A stretch of DNA of 53,630 nucleotides from Clostridia bacterium (lineage in GTDB: Bacteria; Bacillota; Clostridia; Oscillospirales; Acutalibacteraceae). The translations under genes and the position numbers were made by a program. Shown in pieces: positions 23,503 through 31,850 of this stretch (within the stretch, counting starts at the first letter, position 1; each line of letters opens with the position of its first letter). The notes beneath the pieces are model-generated. The model was not told the origin of the DNA. It did not search any database and saw only the letters and a program-made list of their open reading frames with translations. The DNA lies in NCBI GenBank assembly GCA_017516965.1, contig JAFXAP010000011.1, forward strand, positions 125,219 through 178,848, in the 5' to 3' direction.

Positions 23503-24816
23503 TTAATCGTGTAATTTACGTTTATCGATAATGCGAACTGCCTTGCCTTCGCTTCTTGTTATGCTTTTGGGCGCTACAAGATGAACTGTAGGATTAATAC
23601 CAAGCATAGTCTTCATAGCGTTTGCAAGTGATTTTTCAAGAGCTGTAATACCGCCAACAGTATCGGTAAACTGTTCAGGATTGAGTTCAACGTTTACTTC
23701 GAAAGTATCTGTATTGTTAACACGATCAAGAACGATTTGATAGTTGGGCTGATAGCCTTCATTAAGAAGAACAGTTTCGATCTGACTTGGGAAAACGTTT
23801 ACCCCACGAATAATCATCATATCGTCGCTTCTACCCATTGGTTTGCTCATTTTGATATGGGTTCTACCGCAAGAACAAGGCTTACGTGTGAGTACGCATA
23901 TATCGCGTGTACGATAACGCAAAAGCGGAAATGCTTCTTTATCAAGAGAAGTAAATACAAGTTCACCTTTACTGCCTTCGGGCAATACTTCACCGGTTTC
24001 AGGGTCAATTATTTCTGCTAAGAAGTGGTCTTCGTTAATGTGCATACCGGTTTGCTCCTCACATTCAAAAGAAACTCCGGGGCCGCTTGTTTCGGTTAGA
24101 CCATAAATATCATACGCTTTTATACCTAATGTATTTTGAATATTTTGACGCATTTCTTCAGTCCAGGGTTCAGCGCCAAAAATACCTGCTTTTAGCGGTA
24201 TGGTATTGGGAGTATAACCCTTTTCAGTAAGAGACTCACCAAGGTATGCGGCGTATGAAGGAGTACAGCAAAGTATTGTAGCATTAAGGTCGGTCATAAA
24301 CTGAATTTGACGTTCGGTGTTGCCCGATGACATAGGAAGGGTAAGGCAACCCACCTTGTGTGAACCACCGTTAATACCGGGGCCGCCTGTAAACAAACCG
24401 TAACCATATGCTACCTGACAAACATCTTCATTTGTACCGCCTGCTGCAACAATGGCACGCGCGCAACAATCTTCCCAAAGGTCTATATCGTGTTGTGTGT
24501 AAAAGGCAACAACACGGCGACCGGTAGTACCTGATGTTGACTGAATACGTACGCATTCGTTAAGCGGCTTAGCAAGTAGACCGTATGGATATGCATCGCG
24601 CAAATCGGCCTTTGTTAAAAAAGGTAATAGATGTAAATCTTCGATGCCGTGAATATCTTCGGGTTTTACACCTTTTTTGTCCATCAACTCACGATAATAA
24701 GGCACATTTTCATAAACGTGCTTAACTTGTTTCACTAATTTTTCTGATTGAAGCTTTTTGATGTCCTCAACGGGCATAGTTTCAATTTCTTTTTGATAGT
24801 AACGTTTTTCTTGCAT
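23503..24816 (-). CDS. paaK: Phenylacetate-CoA ligase (PaaK type)
   Basis: A 437-residue adenylate-forming enzyme from the ATG at 24816 behind AAAGGTG; the frame extends four codons further but into that site. The P-loop-like QSTSGTTGRR, the acyl-adenylate motif YDIYGLTETSGPG and the small C-terminal lid are characteristic of the short phenylacetate-CoA ligase family. The reaction is arylacetate plus ATP plus CoA to arylacetyl-CoA. Adjacent iorAB interconverts aryl-pyruvate and arylacetyl-CoA, so the two steps are linked. Substrate breadth (phenyl-, hydroxyphenyl- or indoleacetate) is not visible. Confidence 0.92.
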   Translation of the reverse strand: MQEKRYYQKEIETMPVEDIKKLQSEKLVKQVKHVYENVPYYRELMDKKGVKPEDIHGIEDLHLLPFLTKADLRDAYPYGLLAKPLNECVRIQSTSGTTGRRVVAFYTQHDIDLWEDCCARAIVAAGGTNEDVCQVAYGYGLFTGGPGINGGSHKVGCLTLPMSSGNTERQIQFMTDLNATILCCTPSYAAYLGESLTEKGYTPNTIPLKAGIFGAEPWTEEMRQNIQNTLGIKAYDIYGLTETSGPGVSFECEEQTGMHINEDHFLAEIIDPETGEVLPEGSKGELVFTSLDKEAFPLLRYRTRDICVLTRKPCSCGRTHIKMSKPMGRSDDMMIIRGVNVFPSQIETVLLNEGYQPNYQIVLDRVNNTDTFEVNVELNPEQFTDTVGGITALEKSLANAMKTMLGINPTVHLVAPKSITRSEGKAVRIIDKRKLHD

Positions 24817-24844
24817 TTGAAACAACACCTTTCAGTATTTGATT

Positions 24845-25417
24845 TTAAGAGTTATAACCAAGGTCAAATGCCTTTTTGTTCATCTCAATAAATTTAGGAG
24901 CAACTGTGTTTTCAATAGCAGTAATCCATTTATCATATGAAATTCCAAACTGTTTTGCAACCTTGCCCATAAGAACAATATTTACAGCTTTTGATGAACC
25001 TGCCTGTTCAGCAAGGGTAAGGGCATCAAACGCTTGAACGTTTAAACCTTTAGCGGTAAGTTCTTCAAGAACATTTTCCGGATATTCAGCCGCGCCAATA
25101 ATTACAGGCATAGGGTCTATTTGTTGTGTGTTCACAACGATTAAACCGTCTTTATTTAAATATTTAGCATATCGTGCTGCTTCTAATTTTTCAAAAGAAA
25201 TAATAAAATCTGCTTCGCCTTCGGTAATAATAGGGGAATATACCTTATCACCAAAGCGTACATAGGTTACAACACTGCCGCCACGCTGACTCATACCGTG
25301 AACTTCGCTTACCTTTACATCATATCCCTCATCAATGAGCAATCTGCCAAGCAGTTTTGAGGCAAGCAAGCTACCTTGACCGCCAACACCGACAATCATA
25401 ACATTTGTAGTTTTCAT
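24845..25417 (-). CDS. iorB: Indolepyruvate:ferredoxin oxidoreductase, beta (gamma-type) subunit
   Basis: A 190-residue subunit with the typical start MIVGVGGQGSLLASKLLG and SEVHGMSQRGGSVVTYVRFG. It pairs with iorA, 15 bases upstream on the same strand. The complex oxidises aryl-pyruvates to aryl-CoA with reduced ferredoxin, or runs in reverse as a reductive carboxylase. Length and motifs are normal. Confidence 0.93.
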   Translation of the reverse strand: MKTTNVMIVGVGGQGSLLASKLLGRLLIDEGYDVKVSEVHGMSQRGGSVVTYVRFGDKVYSPIITEGEADFIISFEKLEAARYAKYLNKDGLIVVNTQQIDPMPVIIGAAEYPENVLEELTAKGLNVQAFDALTLAEQAGSSKAVNIVLMGKVAKQFGISYDKWITAIENTVAPKFIEMNKKAFDLGYNS

Positions 25418-25432
25418 TATACTTACCTCCTT

Positions 25433-27160
25433 TTAAACTATAGCATCAAATGCGCAAAGTTGTTGACAAACGCCACAACCCACGCACAATGTATTGTCAA
25501 TTTTTGCTTTGCCGTCCTTCATACTGATAGCAGGACAACCAAGTCCCATACAGCGTTTGCACGATTTACACTTATCAGCCTGTACGTTAAGAGAAGGTGA
25601 TAACTTAACCGATTTAAGAAGTACGCACGGACGTCTTGAAATAATAACCGAGGGTTCGGCTACAGAAAGTTCTTCTTTGAGAGCGGTTTCACATTCCTTA
25701 AGATTATATGGGTCAACAACACGAACGCGATTTATACCAAGAGCATGACATAATGCTTCAAGATTTACCTTTGCGGCAACTTCACCCTTAATATTGTAAC
25801 CGGTTGTTGGGTTTTGTTGGTGTCCGGTCATACCTGTGATTGAGTTGTCAAGTATAATTACGGTTGAATTTGTAGCATTATATGCCACGTTGACAAGACC
25901 TGTCATACCCGAGTGCATAAATGTTGAATCACCAATGACTGCAACGCTTTTTCCTTCGGTTTCGCTACCTCTTGCGGCATTAAATCCATGAAGACCTGAA
26001 ATTGACGCGCCCATACAAAGTGTGGTGTCGAGCGCATTAAGCGGTGGCACAGCACCTAATGTATAACAGCCGATATCTCCGTGAACGGTAATTTTATTTT
26101 TAGCAAGTGTATAGAACATTCCACGGTGTGGGCAACCTGCGCACATCATAGGAGGTCTGTTAGGAACAGGGGAGTCAGCGCAAACACTTTCTTTAGCCTT
26201 AATGCCAAATGCATCAGCAATAGTTTTTTGAGAAAATTCGCCCAAAATTGAGAACATTTCCTTGCCGACAACCTCAATACCAAGAGATTTTACGTGATTT
26301 TCGATAATAGGGTCAAGTTCCTCAATAACGTATAATTTCTTAACCTTTGCTGCAAAATCTTTAATTGTATCTACAGGTAGTGGATTTGGCATACCGATTT
26401 TAAGAACGCTTACACTGTCGCCAAAAACCTCTTTAACATACTGATAAGAGCATCCGGAGGTAATAATACCAAATTCATCATTTGTTCCATATTCAACGGT
26501 GTTGTATATACAATTTTCAGCGAGTTGCTGAAGTTTAAGAGTACGTTCTTCAACAAAAGGATGTCTTTTTATTGCATTACCGGGCATCATAATATATTTT
26601 TGGGGATTTTTTTCATAATCCTTGAGAACTGCGGGTATTGCATCCTGTAACATAACTACCGACTGACTGTGAGCAATACGTGTGCACATACGCAAAATAA
26701 CAGGCGTATCATATTTTTCAGAAAGTTCAAATGCGCTGCGCGCAAAGGTATAAGCTTCTTGTGAATCAGCAGGCTCAAGCATTGGCACCTTTGAAGCAAT
26801 TGCATAGTGTCGTGAATCCTGCTCGTTTTGTGATGAATGCATAGCAGGGTCATCAGCAACGCAAATAACCATACCGCCGTTAACACCTGTATAAGAAAGG
26901 GTGAACAGCGGATCAGCCGCAACATTTAAACCAACGTGTTTCATAGCGCAAGTGCTACGGGCGCCTGCAAGACTTGCGCCAAAAGCCACCTCACAAGCAA
27001 CCTTTTCGTTTGGAGCCCATTCGCTATGTAAATCATCATATTTTGATAAAAATTCAGTAATTTCGGTAGAAGGTGTGCCAGGGTAGCTTGAAACAACACC
27101 CAAACCGCCGTCGTGAAGACCTGCGGCCACAGCCTGATTACCAATAAGTAATTTTTTCAT
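25433..27160 (-). CDS. iorA: Indolepyruvate:ferredoxin oxidoreductase, alpha subunit
   Basis: A 575-residue thiamine-diphosphate enzyme subunit. The N-terminal pyrimidine-binding part (GNQAVAAGL, SSYPGTPSTEI) is followed by the diphosphate-binding domain (GDIGCYTLG, IGDSTFMHSGM, ILDNSITGMTGHQ). The C-terminus carries two ferredoxin-type clusters, CKSCKRCMGLGC and CVGCGVCQQLC. All these are expected of IorA, which acts on phenyl-, hydroxyphenyl- and indole-pyruvate. It follows a CoA ligase gene by 18 bases in the same operon. Electrons go to or come from ferredoxin. Confidence 0.94.
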   Translation of the reverse strand: MKKLLIGNQAVAAGLHDGGLGVVSSYPGTPSTEITEFLSKYDDLHSEWAPNEKVACEVAFGASLAGARSTCAMKHVGLNVAADPLFTLSYTGVNGGMVICVADDPAMHSSQNEQDSRHYAIASKVPMLEPADSQEAYTFARSAFELSEKYDTPVILRMCTRIAHSQSVVMLQDAIPAVLKDYEKNPQKYIMMPGNAIKRHPFVEERTLKLQQLAENCIYNTVEYGTNDEFGIITSGCSYQYVKEVFGDSVSVLKIGMPNPLPVDTIKDFAAKVKKLYVIEELDPIIENHVKSLGIEVVGKEMFSILGEFSQKTIADAFGIKAKESVCADSPVPNRPPMMCAGCPHRGMFYTLAKNKITVHGDIGCYTLGAVPPLNALDTTLCMGASISGLHGFNAARGSETEGKSVAVIGDSTFMHSGMTGLVNVAYNATNSTVIILDNSITGMTGHQQNPTTGYNIKGEVAAKVNLEALCHALGINRVRVVDPYNLKECETALKEELSVAEPSVIISRRPCVLLKSVKLSPSLNVQADKCKSCKRCMGLGCPAISMKDGKAKIDNTLCVGCGVCQQLCAFDAIV

Positions 27161-27178
27161 AAAGTCAATAACCTTTCA

Positions 27179-28816
27179 TTAAGATTTATTTTGTGAATCA
27201 ACAATTCCCTCAGCGCCGTACATTTTACGAAGCTTGGGTTTTTCGATTTTACCTGTTGGATTACGAGGAACATCTGCAAAAATAATCTTGCGCGGACGTT
27301 TATAACGAGGTAATGATAAACAAAATTCGTTAATCTCTTCTTCGGTACATGTCATACCGTCCTTTATTTGAATAATTGCAGTTGCAATTTCACCTAAGCG
27401 ATTATCAGGCAAACCGATAACAGCAACGTCCATAATTTTTTGGTGAGATGCCAAGAAGTTTTCAATTTGAACAGGGTAGAGGTTTTCACCACCTGTTATA
27501 ATGACGTCTTTCTTACGGTCAACAAGATATATAAAGCCGTCTTCATCCTGCATTGCCATATCGCCTGTATATAGCCATCCGTCTTTTAGTGTATCGGCAG
27601 TAGCCTTTTCATCGCGATAGTAACAGGTCATAACGCCGGGGCCTTTAAGACAAAGTTCACCAACATCGCCCTGAGCAACAGTATTACCTTGCGTATCTAC
27701 AATTTTAACTTCCCAACCGTAACCAGCAATACCTATGGCGCCAACCTTGTGCACATTTTCAACACCCAAATGCACAGCGCCCGGACCGATTGATTCAGAT
27801 AGACCGTAGTTTGTATCGTATTGATGATTTGGAAAATATTCTAACCAACGTTTAATTAAACTTTGCGGAACAGGTTGAGCGCCTATATGCATAAGTCGCC
27901 AAGCCGAAAAATCAAACTCATCAAGTGAAATTTCACCATTATCTAATGCGTTTAAAATATCTTGCGCCCAAGGAACCAAAAGCCATACGATTGAACATTT
28001 TTCCTGTGCTGCGGCACTTAAAATGTTACGCGCCTGTGTTCCTTTAAGAATAACCGCCTTTGAACCGGTTATAAGACTTCCAAACCAGTGCATTTTTGCG
28101 CCGGTATGATATAGCGGGGGAATGCAAAGAAAACAGTCATCTTTTGTTTGACCGTGATGCGCTTGTTCAACGCGACAAGAATGAATCAAACTTTGATGTT
28201 TATGTAAAATTGCTTTTGGAAAACCTGTGGTACCAGATGAAAAATAAATTGCTGCATAATCTTCTTCAGTAAGTGTGCACTCAGGGAAGGAAGATGAACA
28301 TTCACTTGTTAAATCATTGTAATCATCAGCAAATGCGGGACAGCTTGAACCAAAATATATAAGTGTGCACTTTTTTGAAATTTTGTCGGCAACAGCTTCA
28401 ACACGACCGATAAACTCAGTGCCAAAAATAAGAACATCAGCTTGGGCTAAATCAAGGCAGTAATCAATTTCGTCAGAAGAATATCTGAAATTGAGCGGTA
28501 CCGCTAAAGCGCCGGTCTTAAGTATACCAAAATATATTGGTAACCAGTCGATGCAGTTCATAAGAAGAATTGCAACCTTTTTACCTTTGCCAATACCGTT
28601 TTGTTGGAGCATATTTGCGAGTCGGTTTGATTTTTCGTTAAATACCGACCAAGAAATCTCGCGACGATAATAATCAACGCGATGGGTAGGCTCTACCAAT
28701 TCAAACTCGTGCCAGGTGCGGCGACGGGTTTCAGGTTGATCGGGATTAATTTCGACAAGCGCAATATCATTCGCGTACTTACGCGCGTTGTCTTCGAGAA
28801 GGTGAACAATTGTCAT
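27179..28816 (-). CDS. AMP-dependent acyl-CoA synthetase
   Basis: A 545-residue class I adenylate-forming ligase, distinct from PaaK in length and motifs. It has IYFSSGTTGFPKA (ATP loop), YGLSESIGPG, GWLYTGD and the catalytic lysine region PRNPTGKIEK near the C-terminus. It is the first gene of the operon with iorA, iorB, paaK and the ACT protein, and starts at an ATG with a modest AAGGAA. A medium-chain or aryl acid is the likely substrate given the context, but the pocket cannot be read. Two different CoA ligases in one operon suggest two acids are handled. Confidence 0.88.
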   Translation of the reverse strand: MTIVHLLEDNARKYANDIALVEINPDQPETRRRTWHEFELVEPTHRVDYYRREISWSVFNEKSNRLANMLQQNGIGKGKKVAILLMNCIDWLPIYFGILKTGALAVPLNFRYSSDEIDYCLDLAQADVLIFGTEFIGRVEAVADKISKKCTLIYFGSSCPAFADDYNDLTSECSSSFPECTLTEEDYAAIYFSSGTTGFPKAILHKHQSLIHSCRVEQAHHGQTKDDCFLCIPPLYHTGAKMHWFGSLITGSKAVILKGTQARNILSAAAQEKCSIVWLLVPWAQDILNALDNGEISLDEFDFSAWRLMHIGAQPVPQSLIKRWLEYFPNHQYDTNYGLSESIGPGAVHLGVENVHKVGAIGIAGYGWEVKIVDTQGNTVAQGDVGELCLKGPGVMTCYYRDEKATADTLKDGWLYTGDMAMQDEDGFIYLVDRKKDVIITGGENLYPVQIENFLASHQKIMDVAVIGLPDNRLGEIATAIIQIKDGMTCTEEEINEFCLSLPRYKRPRKIIFADVPRNPTGKIEKPKLRKMYGAEGIVDSQNKS

Positions 28817-28854
28817 AATAACATTCCTTAATTTTATAAAAAATTTATGTTAAC

Positions 28855-28883
28855 ATTTTACTACTTTAAAGTAATAATGTCAA
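28855..28883 (-). promoter_or_regulatory. Promoter of the CoA ligase-iorAB-paaK operon with operator in the spacer
   Basis: Minus strand TTGACA at 28883-28878, 17-base spacer, TAAAAT at 28860-28855. The spacer contains the perfect palindrome TACTTTAAAGTA (28862-28873). Confidence 0.78.
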
Positions 28884-28923
28884 CCGAATTATCGACAAAA
28901 ATCATTAATTTTTAAACTTTTTC

Positions 28924-28971
28924 TTGACAAACACGCTTTAAAGTGTTAAAGTTTTAAAGTGATAAAGTTTT
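28924..28971 (+). promoter_or_regulatory. Promoter of the symporter gene with matching operator and a 16-base tandem repeat
   Basis: TTGACA at 28924-28929, 17-base spacer, weak -10 TAAAGT at 28947-28952. The spacer holds CTTTAAAG at the same offset (bases 7-14) as in the divergent promoter. AAAGTGTTAAAGTTTT (28940-28955) is followed directly by a copy with one difference (28956-28971). Confidence 0.7.
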
Positions 28972-28984
28972 TGTTGAGAGGAAA

Positions 28985-30532
28985 GTGGTTAATTTGAGTA
29001 CAACAGCACTTATTACAATACCAATTTTATTATTGTTTTTTGGTATAATGATTGCCGTAGGATTCTACTGTCGTAAACATTCAACAAGTGTTGATGGCTT
29101 TGTTTTAGGTGGTAGAGCAGTAGGTCCATGGCTTACGGCGTTTGCATTTGGTACATCGTATTTTTCTGCTGTAATATTTATTGGGTACGCAGGTCAGTTT
29201 GGTTGGAATTTTGGTCTTGCATCGACTTGGATTGGTATGGGCAATGCTTTTATCGGTTCATTGCTTGCGTGGATTGTACTTGGTACTAGGACACGTATAA
29301 TGACACAAAGTCTTGGCTCAAAAACAATGCCCGACTTTTTTGAAAAACGTTATGAATCAAGCAAATTGAAAATTTTTGCTTCAATTATAATATTTGTTTT
29401 TCTTATTCCATATACGGCTTCGCTTTATAACGGATTGTCATCATTGTTTAACAATGTATTTGATATCGATTATTGGATTGTTGTTTTAATTATGGCAGTT
29501 TTGACAGGTGTATATGTTATTTTTGGCGGATATATGGCAACGGCAATTAATGATTTTATACAAGGTATCATAATGCTTATAGGTATTGTTGCTGTTATCG
29601 TTGCCGTTTTAAATGACAATGGCGGCCTCACTCAAGCTGTTAAATCATTGGGGGAAACAGCAGGTAAAGAATTTATTTCTCCGTTTGGTCCTAATCCCGT
29701 ATTCTTATTCTTTGTTGTAATGCTCACTTCTTTGGGTACTTGGGGTTTACCGCAAATGGTTGGTAAATTTTATTCTATTAAAGATAAGAAATCTGTAAAA
29801 ACAGGTACTATAATATCAACAATTTTTGCTGTAGTTGTTGCAGGAGGATGCTATTTTCTTGGTGGATTTGGAAAGTTGTATCAAAAACAAATGATGGCAA
29901 GTGGATATATCTCTGATACAGGTGCTGTCAAATTTGATAAGGTTATTCCAACAATGCTAAGCGAACTTGCTCCTTTGGTGGTTGCTATTGTTATCGTGCT
30001 TGTACTTTCAGCTTCAATGTCAACACTTTCTTCACTTGTACTTACCTCATCGTCAACCCTAACACTTGATGTTATTAAACCTGTAGCATCAAAGAAAAAA
30101 GAATTTACCGATAAGAAAAGCGTATTAGTAATGCGATTATTTATTGTGTTTTTTATAGCTATATCTGCTGTTATTGCTATATTGAAAGATACTGTATGGA
30201 AAGATTCGGTATTTATTGCTCAAATGATGGGTGTATCTTGGGGTGCGCTTGCGGGTGCATTTTTGGCACCATTCCTTTATGGCCTGTTTTGGAAAAAAGG
30301 AACTCGTGCCGCAGTAGTTACTTGTTTTGTTTTTGGTACCGGACTTGAAATTATACAACTTTGCATAAGTGTAGGTTGGTTTAAATTTACAGATAAAATT
30401 CTTGGATTTGTATTTTCAAATTCACTCTATTCCGGTGTTTTTGCAATGGTTGGGGGATTAATACTATTTCCAATTGTTAGTTTTCTTACCCAGAAAACAA
30501 GACCACAAAAAATTGATAAAGTTTTAGCCTAA
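28985..30532 (+). CDS. Sodium:solute symporter (SSS family)
   Basis: A 515-residue polytopic protein with about 13 membrane segments. Family features include the early GFYCRKHSTSVDGFVLGGRAVG, GTSYFSAVIFIGYAG and QGIIMLIGI. Its N-terminus and length match PutP-like symporters. The start is uncertain: a GTG at 28985 lies three bases after AGAGG, and a TTG at 28994 lies twelve bases after it. The gene diverges from the aryl-CoA operon and shares its operator, so the solute may be an aryl acid or aromatic amino acid. That is inference; the family carries many substrates. A terminator follows. Confidence 0.88.
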   Translation: MVNLSTTALITIPILLLFFGIMIAVGFYCRKHSTSVDGFVLGGRAVGPWLTAFAFGTSYFSAVIFIGYAGQFGWNFGLASTWIGMGNAFIGSLLAWIVLGTRTRIMTQSLGSKTMPDFFEKRYESSKLKIFASIIIFVFLIPYTASLYNGLSSLFNNVFDIDYWIVVLIMAVLTGVYVIFGGYMATAINDFIQGIIMLIGIVAVIVAVLNDNGGLTQAVKSLGETAGKEFISPFGPNPVFLFFVVMLTSLGTWGLPQMVGKFYSIKDKKSVKTGTIISTIFAVVVAGGCYFLGGFGKLYQKQMMASGYISDTGAVKFDKVIPTMLSELAPLVVAIVIVLVLSASMSTLSSLVLTSSSTLTLDVIKPVASKKKEFTDKKSVLVMRLFIVFFIAISAVIAILKDTVWKDSVFIAQMMGVSWGALAGAFLAPFLYGLFWKKGTRAAVVTCFVFGTGLEIIQLCISVGWFKFTDKILGFVFSNSLYSGVFAMVGGLILFPIVSFLTQKTRPQKIDKVLA

Positions 30533-30540
30533 TTATATTT

Positions 30541-30576
30541 AAAAAATCCGCTAAAATTAGCGGATTTTTTGTTGCA
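30541..30576 (+). terminator. Terminator of the symporter gene
   Basis: Stem AAAAAATCCGCTA/TAGCGGATTTTTT (30541-30553, 30558-30570) with a four-base loop. Confidence 0.9.
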
Positions 30577-30600
30577 ATTATTTTGTTATTGAATTATAAT
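30572..30600 (+). promoter_or_regulatory. Promoter of the MFS transporter gene
   Basis: TTGCAA at 30572-30577, 17-base spacer, TATAAT at 30595-30600, starting immediately after the upstream terminator. Confidence 0.75.
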
Positions 30601-30636
30601 CACAGTATTGAATAAATATGAGGCGAGTTTTAACTT

Positions 30637-31833
30637 ATGAAAATTCAAACAAAAAATGCCATTATCATTGGCTTGATATCTACTTTATCTTATCTCGCGG
30701 TATATATTGCGCGTAATGTGCTAAGCGCTGTATCACCAACTTTAATTAGCAACGGGCTGTTTGACGAAAATAATATTGGTACTTTATCTTCAATCTTCTT
30801 TTTTACATATGCAGTAGGTCAGTTGATCAATGGTATTATAGGCGATTTTATAAAATCTAAATATATGATTACTTTGGGACTGGTTATTGCAGGTGTGTCG
30901 AGTATATTTTTACCAATCTTTTCACAAAGCGTAATTACAACTAATGTTTTGTATGGTATTATGGGTTTTGCGCTTGCAATGATATATGCACCGCTTACAA
31001 AGCTTATTGCAGAAAACACAAGTCAGAATCACGCTGTAAAATGTAATTTGTTTTTGAATTTTGCCGCTTATTTTGGCGCTCCTTTAGCTAGTGGTTTTGC
31101 TATTATTTTATCTTGGCAAAAAACGTTTAAAACAAGTGGTATTATACTTATTTTTATGGCTGTGCTTTCGTTTTTGATTTTTAGTTTTTTAGAACACAAA
31201 AAAGCTATTAAGTTTAATAAACGTCAAAAAAATAAGACAACAAAAAGCAATTCTGCACTCGGCGTATTGATAAAAAGAGACATCATAAGATTTACTTTTG
31301 TTTCAATTCTTACCGGCATTATAAGAACAACAGTTTTGTTTTGGCTTCCTGTTTATTTGACACAGCATTTAAAATTTTCTGATAATGAATCAAAAACTAT
31401 TAATATGATTTTTGCATTCTTGATTTCTGCGGCAAGCTTTATTGCGGTTTGGATTTATAAATTTTTCAAACAAAATATGAACAAAACTTTGATTTTTTCT
31501 TTTGCTATCGCGACGGTATTTTTCTTATTATGTGCTTTTGTAAATCAAGAATTTGTTAATATATTTGTGTTGCTTATCGCGATTATTGCATCTAACTGCG
31601 CTGCCACAATGCTATGGAGTGTGTACTGTCCCAGCCTTTCGGATACGGGACTTGTTTCCAGCGCAACGGGTTATCTTGATTTTATTAGTTATATGTCGGC
31701 ATCAATCGCATCAAAACTGTTTGCTAACGCTGTTAGTGATATTGGTTGGGGTGGCTTGATTTTTGTTTGGGTCGCTTTAATGGTGATTGGTGTAGTAATA
31801 TCATTTCCAATAAAAAAACGCTGTGATGCTTAA
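30637..31833 (+). CDS. MFS transporter, organophosphate:phosphate antiporter-like
   Basis: A 398-residue protein with about twelve membrane segments. The N-terminal part (YIARNVLSAVSPTLI, FFFTYAVGQLINGIIGDFI) resembles the OPA branch that includes GlpT and UhpT. It is shorter than those proteins, with a basic central loop (FNKRQKNKTTK). It is a single-gene unit with its own promoter and a shared terminator. No sensor or sugar-phosphate gene lies beside it; the convergent neighbour is a fucosidase. The substrate is unknown. Confidence 0.8.
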   Translation: MKIQTKNAIIIGLISTLSYLAVYIARNVLSAVSPTLISNGLFDENNIGTLSSIFFFTYAVGQLINGIIGDFIKSKYMITLGLVIAGVSSIFLPIFSQSVITTNVLYGIMGFALAMIYAPLTKLIAENTSQNHAVKCNLFLNFAAYFGAPLASGFAIILSWQKTFKTSGIILIFMAVLSFLIFSFLEHKKAIKFNKRQKNKTTKSNSALGVLIKRDIIRFTFVSILTGIIRTTVLFWLPVYLTQHLKFSDNESKTINMIFAFLISAASFIAVWIYKFFKQNMNKTLIFSFAIATVFFLLCAFVNQEFVNIFVLLIAIIASNCAATMLWSVYCPSLSDTGLVSSATGYLDFISYMSASIASKLFANAVSDIGWGGLIFVWVALMVIGVVISFPIKKRCDA

Positions 31834-31850
31834 TTCACAGCGTTTTTTAT
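31813..31850. terminator. Bidirectional terminator between MFS and GH29 genes
   Basis: Stem of 14 bases, arms 31813-31826 and 31835-31848 (core CGCTGTGA/TCACAGCG), A6 on one side and T6 on the other. It overlaps the last codons of the MFS gene. Confidence 0.9.
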
